From an uncultured Desulfobacterium sp. (lineage in GTDB: Bacteria; Desulfobacterota; DSM-4660; Desulfatiglandales; Desulfatiglandaceae): a stretch of 39,826 bases of DNA. The notes below the pieces were generated by a model. The model was not told the origin of the DNA, made no database searches, and worked only from the letters and a program-made list of their open reading frames with translations. Position 1 is the first letter of the stretch; each line of letters begins with the position of its first letter. The position numbers and the translations under genes were made by a program. The stretch is taken from contig LT984854.1 of assembly GCA_900258555.1 (NCBI GenBank), positions 1,145,705 through 1,185,530 on the forward strand. Direction: 5' to 3'. This document shows, piece after piece, positions 1-8,174 of this stretch.

Positions 1-165
1 GATCTCTATCCGAGAAGAAAACCAGCGGCATTCCAGGTCATCAATGCATGACCACAACATATTGGGGTCACCCACACAAATGTGCGATGCCCCATTAAAA
101 ACAACCAGAATGGTGATACTCACAAACGCTTTAACCCGTAAAAAATGATTGACAATTTTTGTCAT
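1..165 (-). CDS. Partial hypothetical protein, left end cut off
   Basis: An open frame of 55 codons runs on the minus strand from an ATG at 163-165 out of the left edge with no stop. The first ~28 residues look like a secretion signal or membrane anchor: MTKIV start, basic residues, then a hydrophobic stretch with AFVSITILVVF. A purine-rich GAGGGG lies 13 nt upstream of the ATG, a long spacing. No family is recognised from so short a piece. A good plus-strand promoter (149-177) overlaps the start codon, so one of the two calls may be wrong. Confidence 0.33.
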   Translation of the reverse strand, partial: MTKIVNHFLRVKAFVSITILVVFNGASHICVGDPNMLWSCIDDLECRWFSSRIEI

Positions 166-177
166 CAAATATATTTT
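149..177 (+). promoter_or_regulatory. Putative sigma-70 promoter
   Basis: A perfect -35 TTGACA (149-154) is separated by 17 bp from a -10 TATTTT (172-177, 4 of 6 consensus). It points rightward into a gene-less interval ending at the terminator at 474-508, then rpsU. Predicted start of transcription is near 184. Seen in sequence; activity is inferred. Confidence 0.42.
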
Positions 178-393
178 ACACCCCTCTATGTGGAAAATCT
201 TGGACTTCGGCAAGATAATGATAGAGCCTTTCTGAGTTGTTTTGGAATAGGTTATACAAAAGGGGGTGATCATATTTGACCGGAAAAAACCAGGGCAAAT
301 TATGCGTGAACCAATTGATTGGTCCCACAGAATCACCATGCCCCTTTATTTCATATATTTTTATTGAGAGTTTTCCATCCCTTATGTCCGATC

Positions 394-417
394 AGGAGGT
401 GAATTTTCATGTGCTGA
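394..417 (+). promoter_or_regulatory. Perfect Shine-Dalgarno with two-codon mini-ORF
   Basis: AGGAGGTGA at 394-402, nine consecutive matches to the usual anti-SD, is followed after 6 nt by ATG TGC TGA (409-417): Met-Cys-stop. An overlapping reading is GTG CTG ACG TAG from 411. A strong ribosome site on a near-null ORF upstream of a terminator suggests a ribosome-dependent regulatory leader, although chance is possible. Confidence 0.3.
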
Positions 418-473
418 CGTAGCGAGTTGAATTAACCTGTGTGAAGGACATTCTCGTTTTTAAGGGGTAGGAA

Positions 474-508
474 AGCATCTCAAAATTTAATTGAGATGCT
501 TTTTTTTT
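474..508 (+). terminator. Rho-independent terminator
   Basis: The ten-base stem AGCATCTCAA (474-483) pairs perfectly with TTGAGATGCT (491-500) around a 7-nt loop and runs directly into a tract of eight T (501-508). It lies 88 bp before rpsU and terminates whatever is transcribed from the left, or attenuates rpsU. Confidence 0.88.
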
Positions 509-596
509 GTAACATTTAGCCGGTGGTCTTAACCCTGAGTGATGTCATGGAAGGGGAAAGAGACATAGACCCGGCTCCAAAGAGGTTTAAAAAAAT

Positions 597-782
597 ATGA
601 AAGTCATTGTCCGTGAAAACCAGATTGAAAAGGCCATTAAGGACCTTAAGAGAAAATTGACCAAGGAAGGTTTTTTTTCCGAGATGAAAGAGAGACGCTT
701 TTACGACAAGCCAAGCGTACAGAAGAAGAAGAAACAGGCAAAGGCCGCTAAAAGACGTCGCAAGAGGATGAGAACATTTTAA
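597..782 (+). CDS. rpsU: 30S ribosomal protein S21 (bS21)
   Basis: Sixty-one residues, the normal length of bS21, a small-subunit ribosomal protein near the anti-Shine-Dalgarno region of 16S rRNA. The start MKVIVRENQIEKAIKDLKRK, the central FFSEMKERRFYDKPS block and the strongly basic tail ending KRRRKRMRTF are all diagnostic. An AGAGGT ribosome site lies about 11 nt before the ATG. It is preceded by an intrinsic terminator and followed by a GC-rich hairpin, so it is probably its own transcription unit or a leader-controlled first gene. A 101-codon frame on the opposite strand covering the gene is only a shadow. Confidence 0.97.
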   Translation: MKVIVRENQIEKAIKDLKRKLTKEGFFSEMKERRFYDKPSVQKKKKQAKAAKRRRKRMRTF

Positions 783-791
783 ATTCCTCGG

Positions 792-820
792 TGCCCTCCC
801 CGGATATCCTGGAGAGGGCA
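792..820 (+). terminator. Hairpin after rpsU, possible weak terminator
   Basis: TGCCCTC (792-798) pairs with GAGGGCA (814-820); the interior GGATATCC is itself palindromic. No clear T run follows (TATCACTTTG), so termination would be inefficient. It may instead be an mRNA 3'-end stabiliser. Confidence 0.33.
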
Positions 821-929
821 TATCACTTTGTGCAATTTATCGTACGTTCGTCCAACACACCCTTGACACCCCACTGCGGCTTTTTTTATATTCCGATCGC
901 TTAACAACACCAATTAATGGAAGGTAGAG

Positions 930-2216
930 ATGAAGGTATTAGTTATTGGAGGCGGCGGCAGGGAGCATGCCCTTGCATGGAAGGCGGCCCGATCCGACCT
1001 GGTGGAGATGGTCTTTGTAGCGCCGGGAAATGCAGGAACGGCCCATGAGCAAAAGGTGGAAAATATCAGCATTGATTCCTCGGACATTAATAGGCTCTTT
1101 GCATTTTCAAAAGATAAGGGCATAGAACTTGCCATTGTCGGGCCAGAGGCGCCTCTTGTGGAAGGGATTACGGATGTCTTTAACCGGGGAGGCGTTCACT
1201 GTTTCGGGCCGACAGCAGGCGCTGCCAGGCTTGAGGGTTCCAAGGTATTCTGCAAGGATTTTCTGGCCCGCCACCGAATCCCATCTGCAACATACGAGAC
1301 ATTTACAGAGACAGCCCCTGCAAAGGCCTATATCCGTGAGCATGGGGCTCCCATAGTAGTCAAGGCGGACGGGCTTGCAGCGGGTAAAGGGGTAATTGTG
1401 GCGAGGACCGAAGATGAGGCCGTGGCGGCAGTTGAGGCCATGCTGAGTAAAAACGCCTTTGGCGAGGCGGGAAGGCGCGTGGTTATAGAGGAGTGTCTTA
1501 TTGGAGAAGAGGCGAGTTTTATTGTCATGGCGGACGGCAAAAACATCCTCCCCCTTGCCACATCGCAGGATCACAAGGCCCGTGACAACGGAGACCTCGG
1601 CCCGAACACAGGCGGGATGGGCGCTTATTCACCGGCCCCTGTCATAACCCCGATAGTATATGATCGTATTATTAAAGAAGTCATAGAACCTACACTAAGG
1701 TGCATGGCCGAAGATGGCTATCCTTACACGGGTTTTTTGTATGCCGGCCTCATGATATCTGCTGACGGCACGCCAAAGGTGTTGGAATACAATTGCCGCT
1801 TCGGCGACCCTGAGACCCAACCGATTCTGCTTCGTTTGAAGTCGGATCTAATAGAGATGTGCATGGCGGCCTTGGAAGGAAGGCTGGACCGGATAGAGTC
1901 ACAATGGGACAAGCGGGCCGCACTGGGCGTGGTGATGGCAGCGGGCGGCTATCCGGAAGCCTACCGCAAAGGAGATGTGATATCCGGCCTGCCGCAAGAA
2001 GAAACCGAGGGGACCAAGGTCTTTCATGCAGGCACTAGAATGGAAAATGGCCGGGTTGTTACAAGCGGCGGCAGGGTATTGTGCGTGACTGCAATGGGGG
2101 ACACTGTCGCTCAAGCCCAGACAAGGGCCTATGAACTGGTAAATAAGATCACATGGGATAATGTATGTTATCGTACTGACATAGGATATCGTGCGGTCTT
2201 AAGGGAGAAGTCCTGA
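930..2216 (+). CDS. purD: Phosphoribosylamine-glycine ligase (GARS)
   Basis: Catalyses the ATP-dependent joining of 5-phosphoribosylamine and glycine, the second step of de novo purine synthesis, in the cytosol. The 428-residue length is normal. The N-terminal MKVLVIGGGGREHALAWK fold, VGPEAPLVEGI, the ATP-grasp signature QDHKARDNGDLGPNTGGMGA and the metal-site motif YNCRFGDPETQ are all intact. GGAAGGTAGAG gives a ribosome site just before the ATG. The ligase gene at 2270 follows 53 bp downstream in the same direction, probably co-transcribed. Confidence 0.97.
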   Translation: MKVLVIGGGGREHALAWKAARSDLVEMVFVAPGNAGTAHEQKVENISIDSSDINRLFAFSKDKGIELAIVGPEAPLVEGITDVFNRGGVHCFGPTAGAARLEGSKVFCKDFLARHRIPSATYETFTETAPAKAYIREHGAPIVVKADGLAAGKGVIVARTEDEAVAAVEAMLSKNAFGEAGRRVVIEECLIGEEASFIVMADGKNILPLATSQDHKARDNGDLGPNTGGMGAYSPAPVITPIVYDRIIKEVIEPTLRCMAEDGYPYTGFLYAGLMISADGTPKVLEYNCRFGDPETQPILLRLKSDLIEMCMAALEGRLDRIESQWDKRAALGVVMAAGGYPEAYRKGDVISGLPQEETEGTKVFHAGTRMENGRVVTSGGRVLCVTAMGDTVAQAQTRAYELVNKITWDNVCYRTDIGYRAVLREKS

Positions 2217-2269
2217 CAATGAAAAAAAAGAGTTACGAACAGGAAGTATTTTAGGAGAAAATTACAAGA

Positions 2270-3223
2270 ATGGCCAAGGTCAAGGTTGCCATATTGGCAG
2301 GGGGTTGGTCAAGCGAGAGCGGAGTTTCGACCAAGAGCGGAAAGGCGGCTTATCACGCCCTTGACAGGGAAAAATATGATGTCACCATGTATGATCCGAA
2401 ATATGACCTTGATAAAATAATCGCCAATAAGGACAGGATTGATGTCGCTTTTATCCTGCTTCATGGCAGATACGGGGAGGATGGAAGGATTCAGGGCCTG
2501 CTTGATATCCTGGGCATACCATTTGTCGGCTCCGGGGTCCTAGCGAGCGCCATGGCCGTAAATAAACGTGTTGCAAAGATGATCTACAGGGCGGAAGGAC
2601 TCAAGGTGGCCAGGGATATGTTTATTACCAGGAAAGGCGACATGTCTTTGGACAGCCTTGCTGACAACATTGTTGATACCCTGGGCCCCAATGCAGTGCT
2701 AAAGCCTGTAGAGGAGGGCTCCAGCATCGGGATGTCGGTGTGCAGCAACAGGGAGGAGATATTGGATGGGCTCAAAAAGGCATTTGACTATGGAAAAGAG
2801 ATAATGGTGGAGGAATACATAAAGGGCACTGAGATCACCTGCTGTGTGATAGGAAACCAGGAGCTTGAGACCCTTCCCCTGATTGAAATTGTTCCGAAAT
2901 CCCAATACAGGTTCTTTGACTATGAGGCAAAATACAAGGCGGGCGCAACCGATGAGATCTGTCCTGCCCGCATTGAAAAGGGCCTTGAAGAAAGGGCCGG
3001 GGCGATTGCCTTAAGGGCACACACGGCGCTTGGGTGCAATGTCTGGAGCAGGAGTGATATGATAATAAGGGACAATGACATCTACCTGCTTGAGACAAAC
3101 ACTATCCCCGGCATGACCGAAACAAGCCTTTTCCCGCTAGCCGCAGGAAAGGCAGGGGTGTCGTTTTCAGAGCTCCTTGATAAACTGATCTCACTTTCAA
3201 TAACATCTTTTTCTATTATGTAG
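2270..3223 (+). CDS. ddl: D-alanine-D-alanine ligase
   Basis: ATP-grasp enzyme forming the D-Ala-D-Ala dipeptide of peptidoglycan precursors in the cytoplasm. The 317 residues match the family. Visible hallmarks: N-terminal ILAGGWSSESGVSTKSG, LHGRYGEDGRIQGLLD, GSSIGMSV, the central-domain segment FFDYEAKY with KAGATDEICPA, and the C-terminal LLETNTIPGMTETSLFP that places the metal and substrate. AGGAG at 2253 lies 12 nt before the ATG. It follows purD closely. The last residues (SITSFSIM) are less conserved, as usual. Paralogous ddlA/ddlB naming cannot be decided. Confidence 0.93.
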   Translation: MAKVKVAILAGGWSSESGVSTKSGKAAYHALDREKYDVTMYDPKYDLDKIIANKDRIDVAFILLHGRYGEDGRIQGLLDILGIPFVGSGVLASAMAVNKRVAKMIYRAEGLKVARDMFITRKGDMSLDSLADNIVDTLGPNAVLKPVEEGSSIGMSVCSNREEILDGLKKAFDYGKEIMVEEYIKGTEITCCVIGNQELETLPLIEIVPKSQYRFFDYEAKYKAGATDEICPARIEKGLEERAGAIALRAHTALGCNVWSRSDMIIRDNDIYLLETNTIPGMTETSLFPLAAGKAGVSFSELLDKLISLSITSFSIM

Positions 3224-3477
3224 AATAATATTGCCCTTTCTTCTTGTGAATAGGCCGGCGGGTTAACTGGTCTATGCCTATCCCTTAATGTTGAGCAAGA
3301 TGGCCGTCCGGTCAATGTCTTGTCCAAGATAAAATTGGTGGTGATCGCGCAAAGACTATTATTGCTGTGCATCTTAAGGTTCTTTCGGAAATGCCGATAT
3401 AAAGTCTAGCCAGACTTTAGAATTACAAGGGCTTGCCATGGATATGCCGTGCGGCATTGACTTGAGCCAGCTTTTGA

Positions 3478-3505
3478 TTGACACTAACCCCAATATATGT
3501 AATTA
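3478..3505 (+). promoter_or_regulatory. Possible sigma-70 promoter of the EPS regulator gene
   Basis: TTGACA at 3478-3483, 16-bp spacer, TAATTA at 3500-3505. The predicted start (about 3512) falls 2-3 nt before the ATG of the next gene, which has no Shine-Dalgarno; the transcript would be essentially leaderless. Nothing else was recognised in the 291-bp gap 3224-3514. Confidence 0.3.
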
Positions 3506-3514
3506 TTTGCCACC

Positions 3515-4537
3515 ATGGAACATATTCTGATAGGGAATCATCCTTCTATTCAGAAGATTCGCGAACTGATCGCGATGGTCTCCGACACGGCCTTTAATGT
3601 TTTGCTGTTGGGTGAGACCGGTACAGGCAAGGAGGTTGTTGCCCGGCTTCTCCACCAGGCATCCTCCAGGCGCAATAAAAAATTTATCAAGGTAAATTGT
3701 GCGGCCCTTCCGCTAACTCTTCTAGAGAGTGAGCTTTTCGGCTATGAAAAGGGGGCCTTTACAGGGGCATTACACTCCAAGCCCGGAAAATTCGAGCTTG
3801 CTTCTGATGGCGTGATCCTCTTGGATGAGATCGGAGATATGCCTCTGGTGCTCCAGGCCAAGCTGCTTCATGTGCTTCAGAGTGGGGAATTCAACCGGCT
3901 GGGTGGCACACAGGATGTTAAGGTAAATTCCTGGGTCATTTCATCAACCAACCATGATCTTGAAAAAGATATGGCGCAGGGCCTATTCAGGGAGGACCTA
4001 TATTATCGTTTAAACATAATAAAGGTTGAATTGCCTGCTCTATGGGAGAGAAGGGAAGATATTCCCCTGTTGACCGGGCATTTTTTACACAAGTGCCAGC
4101 AGGAGCTCAATCTTGATGTGCCGTTAACCCTGGACTCCGATATACTGGAGCTGTTTCAGGAATACCACTGGCCGGGAAATGTCAGGGAACTGGCCAATAC
4201 GGTTCTTAGATTGGCAGTGGGAGATGATCCTGAAAAGGTTAAGGGGGAGCTCGCAAAAAATATGTTGATGGACGGTCTGACGCCACCCAAGGGCTTTATT
4301 TCAACCCGGCCTGAGCCTGCTATTGGGGATGGAGAAAAGGAAAATGATCAGACCGGGGGCATTAGATCACTTAAAGATATTAAGTCAGAGGCCGCCGGTT
4401 ATATTGAGAGGAAGACCATCATGCATGCACTGAATATGACCGGATGGAATAAGAGAAAGGCAGCGAAGCTACTTAAGATCAGCTATAAGACACTGTTCTA
4501 TAAAATGGATGACTTCGGGATAGGACAAGAGGCTTAG
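3515..4537 (+). CDS. Sigma-54-dependent transcriptional activator without receiver domain
   Basis: NtrC-family AAA+ activator that would remodel the RpoN holoenzyme to open -24/-12 promoters. Walker A GETGTGKE (residues 33-40), the sigma-54 contact loop GAFTGA (80-85), Walker B LLDE (102-105) and WPGNVREL are intact. A Fis-type helix-turn-helix follows at the C terminus (NKRKAAKLLKISYKTLFYK). At 340 residues it lacks an N-terminal receiver or sensor, beginning directly with the AAA module. Exosortase-A loci usually carry a two-component regulator, PrsK/PrsR; this may be a trimmed PrsR analogue, with control by expression level or a partner protein. The ATG lacks a ribosome site; alternative starts would cut the domain. 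Confidence 0.9.
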   Translation: MEHILIGNHPSIQKIRELIAMVSDTAFNVLLLGETGTGKEVVARLLHQASSRRNKKFIKVNCAALPLTLLESELFGYEKGAFTGALHSKPGKFELASDGVILLDEIGDMPLVLQAKLLHVLQSGEFNRLGGTQDVKVNSWVISSTNHDLEKDMAQGLFREDLYYRLNIIKVELPALWERREDIPLLTGHFLHKCQQELNLDVPLTLDSDILELFQEYHWPGNVRELANTVLRLAVGDDPEKVKGELAKNMLMDGLTPPKGFISTRPEPAIGDGEKENDQTGGIRSLKDIKSEAAGYIERKTIMHALNMTGWNKRKAAKLLKISYKTLFYKMDDFGIGQEA

Positions 4538-4577
4538 AGTACCAATTAGTGTATAATTCAGTAGAGGAGACGTGATA

Positions 4578-5150
4578 ATGAACAGGGTAAAATTAATGCA
4601 TTTATTTTTGTTTTTAATATTTTTCATTTTGATAATCCCAAACGCACATTCAGCGGAAAAAGACTCGCCCGATTATCGGATAGGCGCTGATGATGTCCTG
4701 AATATATTCGTCTGGAAAGAGGCCGAGCTTACAAGGGATGTCACAGTCATGGCCGATGGAAAGATAAGCTTTCCCTTGATTGGAGATATCATGGTCCAGG
4801 GAAAGACTGTGGCAGAACTCAAAGAAATTATCACTGCAAAACTGAAGAACTTCATTGACGCCCCGGAGGTCACTATTATCGTAAACGAAAGCCGGAGTCG
4901 CCGCATATATACCATTGGTAACGTCAGGACCCCCGGCCCATACCCCTTAGCACCCAACATGACGGTCCTCCAGGCCCTTTCTGCGGCAGGGGGATTTGCC
5001 GAATGGGCGGACACAAAAAACATCCTAATTATCCGTAAGGAAGGAGGCAAAGAGATTCAACTCAATTTTAATTATAAGGATGTAGTAGCAGGCAAAAACA
5101 TAGAACAGAATATTACACTCAAGGCAAATGATACGATCGTCGTTCCATAA
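4578..5150 (+). CDS. Polysaccharide export protein (Wza-like, Poly_export plus SLBB)
   Basis: Periplasmic or outer-membrane part of the exopolysaccharide export channel. A signal peptide (hydrophobic LFLFLIFFILIIP, cleavage likely after HSA) has no lipobox Cys, unlike classical Wza. The Poly_export domain begins YRIGADDVLNIFVWKE and includes DGKISFPLIGDI; one SLBB unit follows (IYTIGNVRTPGPYPL, then LQALSAAGGF). At 191 residues it lacks the second SLBB and the C-terminal amphipathic helix of Wza, matching the short export protein of exosortase/PEP-CTERM EPS loci. The ATG at 4578 is preferred over GTG 4572 because AGAGGAG (4563-4569) is then 8 nt away. First gene of a tight EPS operon after the regulator. 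Confidence 0.9.
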   Translation: MNRVKLMHLFLFLIFFILIIPNAHSAEKDSPDYRIGADDVLNIFVWKEAELTRDVTVMADGKISFPLIGDIMVQGKTVAELKEIITAKLKNFIDAPEVTIIVNESRSRRIYTIGNVRTPGPYPLAPNMTVLQALSAAGGFAEWADTKNILIIRKEGGKEIQLNFNYKDVVAGKNIEQNITLKANDTIVVP

Positions 5151-5187
5151 AGATTATCCCTGGAAAGAGAAGAAAGGTGGAGTGCTG

Positions 5188-6495
5188 ATGAAAATAGGAT
5201 TTTTTAAATTCGGATATGGTCTGTGTGCGGGTTTGTGTGTTATTATTTTCTCTGTCATGCTGCATACGCCCTCCTTTGGGCAGATCCAGATGGAGTTGAC
5301 CCCATCTGTTTCACTCTCTGAGGAATATGATGACAACCTTGATCTTGAAAGTTCAAACGAAGAGTCAGACTACATAACTACCATCTCACCCGGCGTCAAC
5401 TTCAGTCTGCTTTCCGAGAACACGCAGTTGGGCCTTATGTATTTCCCTGGTTTTGTATGGTATGCAGACAATACCGAGTACGATACTACAACCCACGACG
5501 GGAGCCTCACCCTTGGTCAAGCCATTTCAGAACACCTGAGATTTGATTTTACTGATACAATTGTTAAATCGGATGAGCCATTGGAATCCACTGAAGGGGT
5601 GGAAGGTGTAAGACACACCAGGGATACTTATTGGAGAAATACCGGCAATGCGGATTTAAGATATATCTTTGGTCCTGAAAATTCATTACGAGTTGGCTAT
5701 TCAAACTCATATTTAAAAAATGAGGCGGAAGATGTTGATGATGGGACAATCCAACGTCCTAACACCTCTATACTGTATCATTTTGATATTAGGAATGCAG
5801 TTGAACTTAATTACGGATATACCAAGGCAAATTTTTGGCGGGATGAATTGCTCCCCGGCGATGAGGCGGAAAGCGACTACACCGGTCACGAGCCCGGGCT
5901 TCGTTACATATACACCTTTTCGCCCCATACAACAGGCAGCCTGGGTTATGTTTTTACCACCCGCAGGTTCAAGGATGATACCGAGGAAGAGGACTACGAT
6001 GTCCACGATGGCACGGTTGGTTTGGAGCACGCATTTTCATCGGATTTGTCCGCCTCTGCCTCAGTTGGTTACTTTATACAAAAAAATGATTTTTCCGATG
6101 ACGAGGATGGTTACTCATATGACGCGGCCCTGACCAAGACATTCAGGCGCGGCAGCATGAGCATCGGGGGAAGAGGCGGATGGGATGAATCCACACTACA
6201 AGCCGAAAGCAGGGGATTTACCAAATTCTGGAGCGCCGATACCTCAATGGAATATCAAATTCTGGAACCCTTAACAGGTTATGCCGCAGGCTCTTACAGA
6301 CACGACAAGGATGAAGACGACCAAAAATGGATTACTACCCGGGGAAACTGCGGACTAAGATGGGAATTCCTTCGCTGGTATTCACTTTCTCTGGACTATA
6401 GCTATGCCGAAAGAGATGATGATGTTGACATGGATGACTACAGTGTAAACAGGGTTATGATGATCTTTACAGCCAGCAGGCTTATTCGATGGTAG
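5188..6495 (+). CDS. Outer-membrane beta-barrel protein of the EPS locus
   Basis: About 435 residues with a signal peptide (cleavage near SFG-QIQ) followed by alternating aromatic/polar strands typical of a barrel, for example LRYIFGPENSLRVGYSNSY and YSLSLDYSYAERD, plus acidic Asp/Glu-rich turns. Position between export protein and chain-length protein matches the PEP-CTERM-system associated outer-membrane protein. It may form or assist the outer-membrane exit pore for the polymer. The frame is open upstream to 5128, overlapping the previous gene, but the ATG at 5188 gives a proper signal peptide and lies behind AAAGGTGGAG. No enzymatic motif is seen. Confidence 0.82.
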   Translation: MKIGFFKFGYGLCAGLCVIIFSVMLHTPSFGQIQMELTPSVSLSEEYDDNLDLESSNEESDYITTISPGVNFSLLSENTQLGLMYFPGFVWYADNTEYDTTTHDGSLTLGQAISEHLRFDFTDTIVKSDEPLESTEGVEGVRHTRDTYWRNTGNADLRYIFGPENSLRVGYSNSYLKNEAEDVDDGTIQRPNTSILYHFDIRNAVELNYGYTKANFWRDELLPGDEAESDYTGHEPGLRYIYTFSPHTTGSLGYVFTTRRFKDDTEEEDYDVHDGTVGLEHAFSSDLSASASVGYFIQKNDFSDDEDGYSYDAALTKTFRRGSMSIGGRGGWDESTLQAESRGFTKFWSADTSMEYQILEPLTGYAAGSYRHDKDEDDQKWITTRGNCGLRWEFLRWYSLSLDYSYAERDDDVDMDDYSVNRVMMIFTASRLIRW

Positions 6496-6549
6496 GGAAC
6501 AATCCTTAATGTTGAATTATAAATGTTGAATGGTTAATTAAAGGAGACC

Positions 6550-8124
6550 ATGACTCCTACTGAAATAACAAAATATCTGGATATGGCACAGAAGAGGAAG
6601 TGGTGGATCATTCTGCCTTTTCTTCTCGTCTGCCTGGCGGGGCTTACCTATTTGATGATTACCCCCAAGATCTACGAGGCCCAGACACTTATAGTGGTGC
6701 AGTCTCAAAAGGTGCCGGAGGATTTTGTCAGGTCAATCGTATCAAGTGATGTGGAAGACAGGGTCAGGACTATCACCCAAGAGGTGACCAGCCGGACGAA
6801 TCTGGAAAAGATTATACAGGAGTATAGCTTACAGGGTGAATTTTATAAGGGGCTGGACGTTGACAGGACTGTTATGGCGTTGAGGGAAAGTATCAAAGTA
6901 ACAGTAAGCGGCACCAGCAGGGCGGGGGCACCGGAGGCCTTTACCATCTCCTTCAGCGGCAAAGACCCTAAAAAAGTAGCGGATGTGACCAATTCTCTGG
7001 CATCCAATTTTATAACTGAAAATCTCAAGATCAGGGAATCACAGGCCATAGGCACATCGGCTTTCTTGGCAGATGAACTTGAGTCTATGGAAAAACGCTT
7101 GAAAGAGAAGGAAGCACAACTAAAAGACTACCGTGAAAAAAACATGGGGGGCCTGCCCGAACAGCTCGATACTAACTTGAGAATAATTGAAAGACTTCAA
7201 ACACAGTTGGATCAGATCAACAACAATCTCAGGGATGCTGAAGGCAGGAGGATTATTCTTCAAGCGCAGATTTCAGACCTGCAAAGAGGTGGTCCTGTCG
7301 CAACAACCCCTTCCGCTCCTGGCACCCAGGGGGGTCCAAGGGATCTTTTGTCTTTAAAAAATGAACTCGCCTCCCTTGAATCCAGGTATACACAGAATCA
7401 CCCTGATGTTATTCGCCTCAAGAGTATGATTGCCAGGATGGAAGCGGAAAGACCTTCTTTAACCGCAGATTCAACTGAAACCGATTCCGCCCTTTCACCC
7501 GCTGAGCAGAGTCTAAGACGCCAGTTGCAGGACGTATTGCAGGAAATTAAGTCGCTTAAGGAAGAAATAGACAAGGTACAGGCACAAATAAAATTTTATC
7601 AGACAAAGGTGGAAGAGACTCCCAAAAGAGAGCAAGAGTTGTTGACCTTGAATCGTGACTATGACAACGAAAAAACACTGTATGATTCCATGTTGGCCAG
7701 AAAGCTGGAGGCCGAGATCGCAGTAAGTATGGAGAAAAAACAGAAAGGAGAACAATTCCGGGTTGTTGATCCGGCAAAAACGCCGACTATCCCTATAAAG
7801 CCGGATGTCAGAAAAATTATTCTGATGATTTTGGCCATCGGCCTTGGATTGGGAGGGGGTCTGGCATTTTTGATGGAGACACTGGACACATCCTACAAGA
7901 CACCGGAAGAGGTAAAGAATGAGGTCCAACTTCCTATACTGGTCTCAATTCCCTTGATACGCACTGAAAATGAATTGAAAAGTATCAAAAGGAAAGAAAT
8001 CCTTGCCTATGCAGCCACCGGAGTCGGTTTTTTCCTGTCTGCCGCAAGTATAGTCCTTGCCACAAAAGGGATAGATAAGACCATGGAGTTTTTTAAAAAC
8101 CTATTCCAGGGATCTCCTTCTTGA
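6550..8124 (+). CDS. Wzz-like chain-length determinant protein of the exosortase/EPS system
   Basis: Inner-membrane polysaccharide co-polymerase, 524 residues. An N-terminal membrane segment (WWIILPFLLVCLAGLTYLM, about residues 18-36) and a second near 418-437 (IILMILAIGLGLGGGLAFLM) bracket a long periplasmic part with heptad-rich coiled coil (LESMEKRLKEKEAQLKDYRE; later LQEIKSLKEEIDKVQAQI). The proline-rich TPTIPIKPD just before the second membrane segment is a Wzz hallmark. A third hydrophobic segment (GVGFFLSAASIVLA) is near the C terminus. No kinase domain is fused; a separate tyrosine kinase is at 10330. AAGGAG precedes the ATG. Likely sets polymer length together with that kinase. Confidence 0.9.
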   Translation: MTPTEITKYLDMAQKRKWWIILPFLLVCLAGLTYLMITPKIYEAQTLIVVQSQKVPEDFVRSIVSSDVEDRVRTITQEVTSRTNLEKIIQEYSLQGEFYKGLDVDRTVMALRESIKVTVSGTSRAGAPEAFTISFSGKDPKKVADVTNSLASNFITENLKIRESQAIGTSAFLADELESMEKRLKEKEAQLKDYREKNMGGLPEQLDTNLRIIERLQTQLDQINNNLRDAEGRRIILQAQISDLQRGGPVATTPSAPGTQGGPRDLLSLKNELASLESRYTQNHPDVIRLKSMIARMEAERPSLTADSTETDSALSPAEQSLRRQLQDVLQEIKSLKEEIDKVQAQIKFYQTKVEETPKREQELLTLNRDYDNEKTLYDSMLARKLEAEIAVSMEKKQKGEQFRVVDPAKTPTIPIKPDVRKIILMILAIGLGLGGGLAFLMETLDTSYKTPEEVKNEVQLPILVSIPLIRTENELKSIKRKEILAYAATGVGFFLSAASIVLATKGIDKTMEFFKNLFQGSPS

Positions 8125-8174
8125 TATTGATTTTATCGTCTTTCCAGCCTCTTGTCCGTGACTGATTAGATAAA

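Larger units (their letters stand above)
184..508 (+). ncRNA. Candidate non-coding transcript or attenuated rpsU leader
   Basis: No gene was found in 166-596. The interval runs from a plausible promoter start near 184 to an intrinsic terminator. It holds a small hairpin at 198-215 (TCTTG/CAAGA with a TTCGG-containing loop), a palindrome at 310-323 (ACCAATTGATTGGT), and a perfect Shine-Dalgarno followed by a two-codon ORF at 394-417. It does not resemble tmRNA (no CCA end), RNase P RNA, 6S or SRP RNA. It could be an independent sRNA of about 325 nt or a leader controlling read-through into rpsU. Confidence 0.27.

Noticed and set aside
270-330. Possible c-di-GMP (GEMM) riboswitch, from AGGGCAAA near 292
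   Set aside because: The matching downstream GACGCAAAGC segment and stems are absent, and the nearby gene is rpsU rather than an EPS gene.
516-821. A 101-codon minus-strand frame covering rpsU
   Set aside because: It is antisense to a certain ribosomal protein gene, and its sequence has no recognisable domain; a shadow frame.
2219-2254. An 11-residue ORF (MKKKSYEQEVF) between purD and ddl
   Set aside because: No ribosome site, A-rich low-information sequence, and its stop overlaps the likely ribosome site of ddl; probably chance.
3335-3365. A second -24/-12 promoter candidate (TTGGTGGTGATCGCGC)
   Set aside because: GG and GC have the right spacing but the -12 element is CGCGC rather than TTGCW, and the -24 flank is poor.
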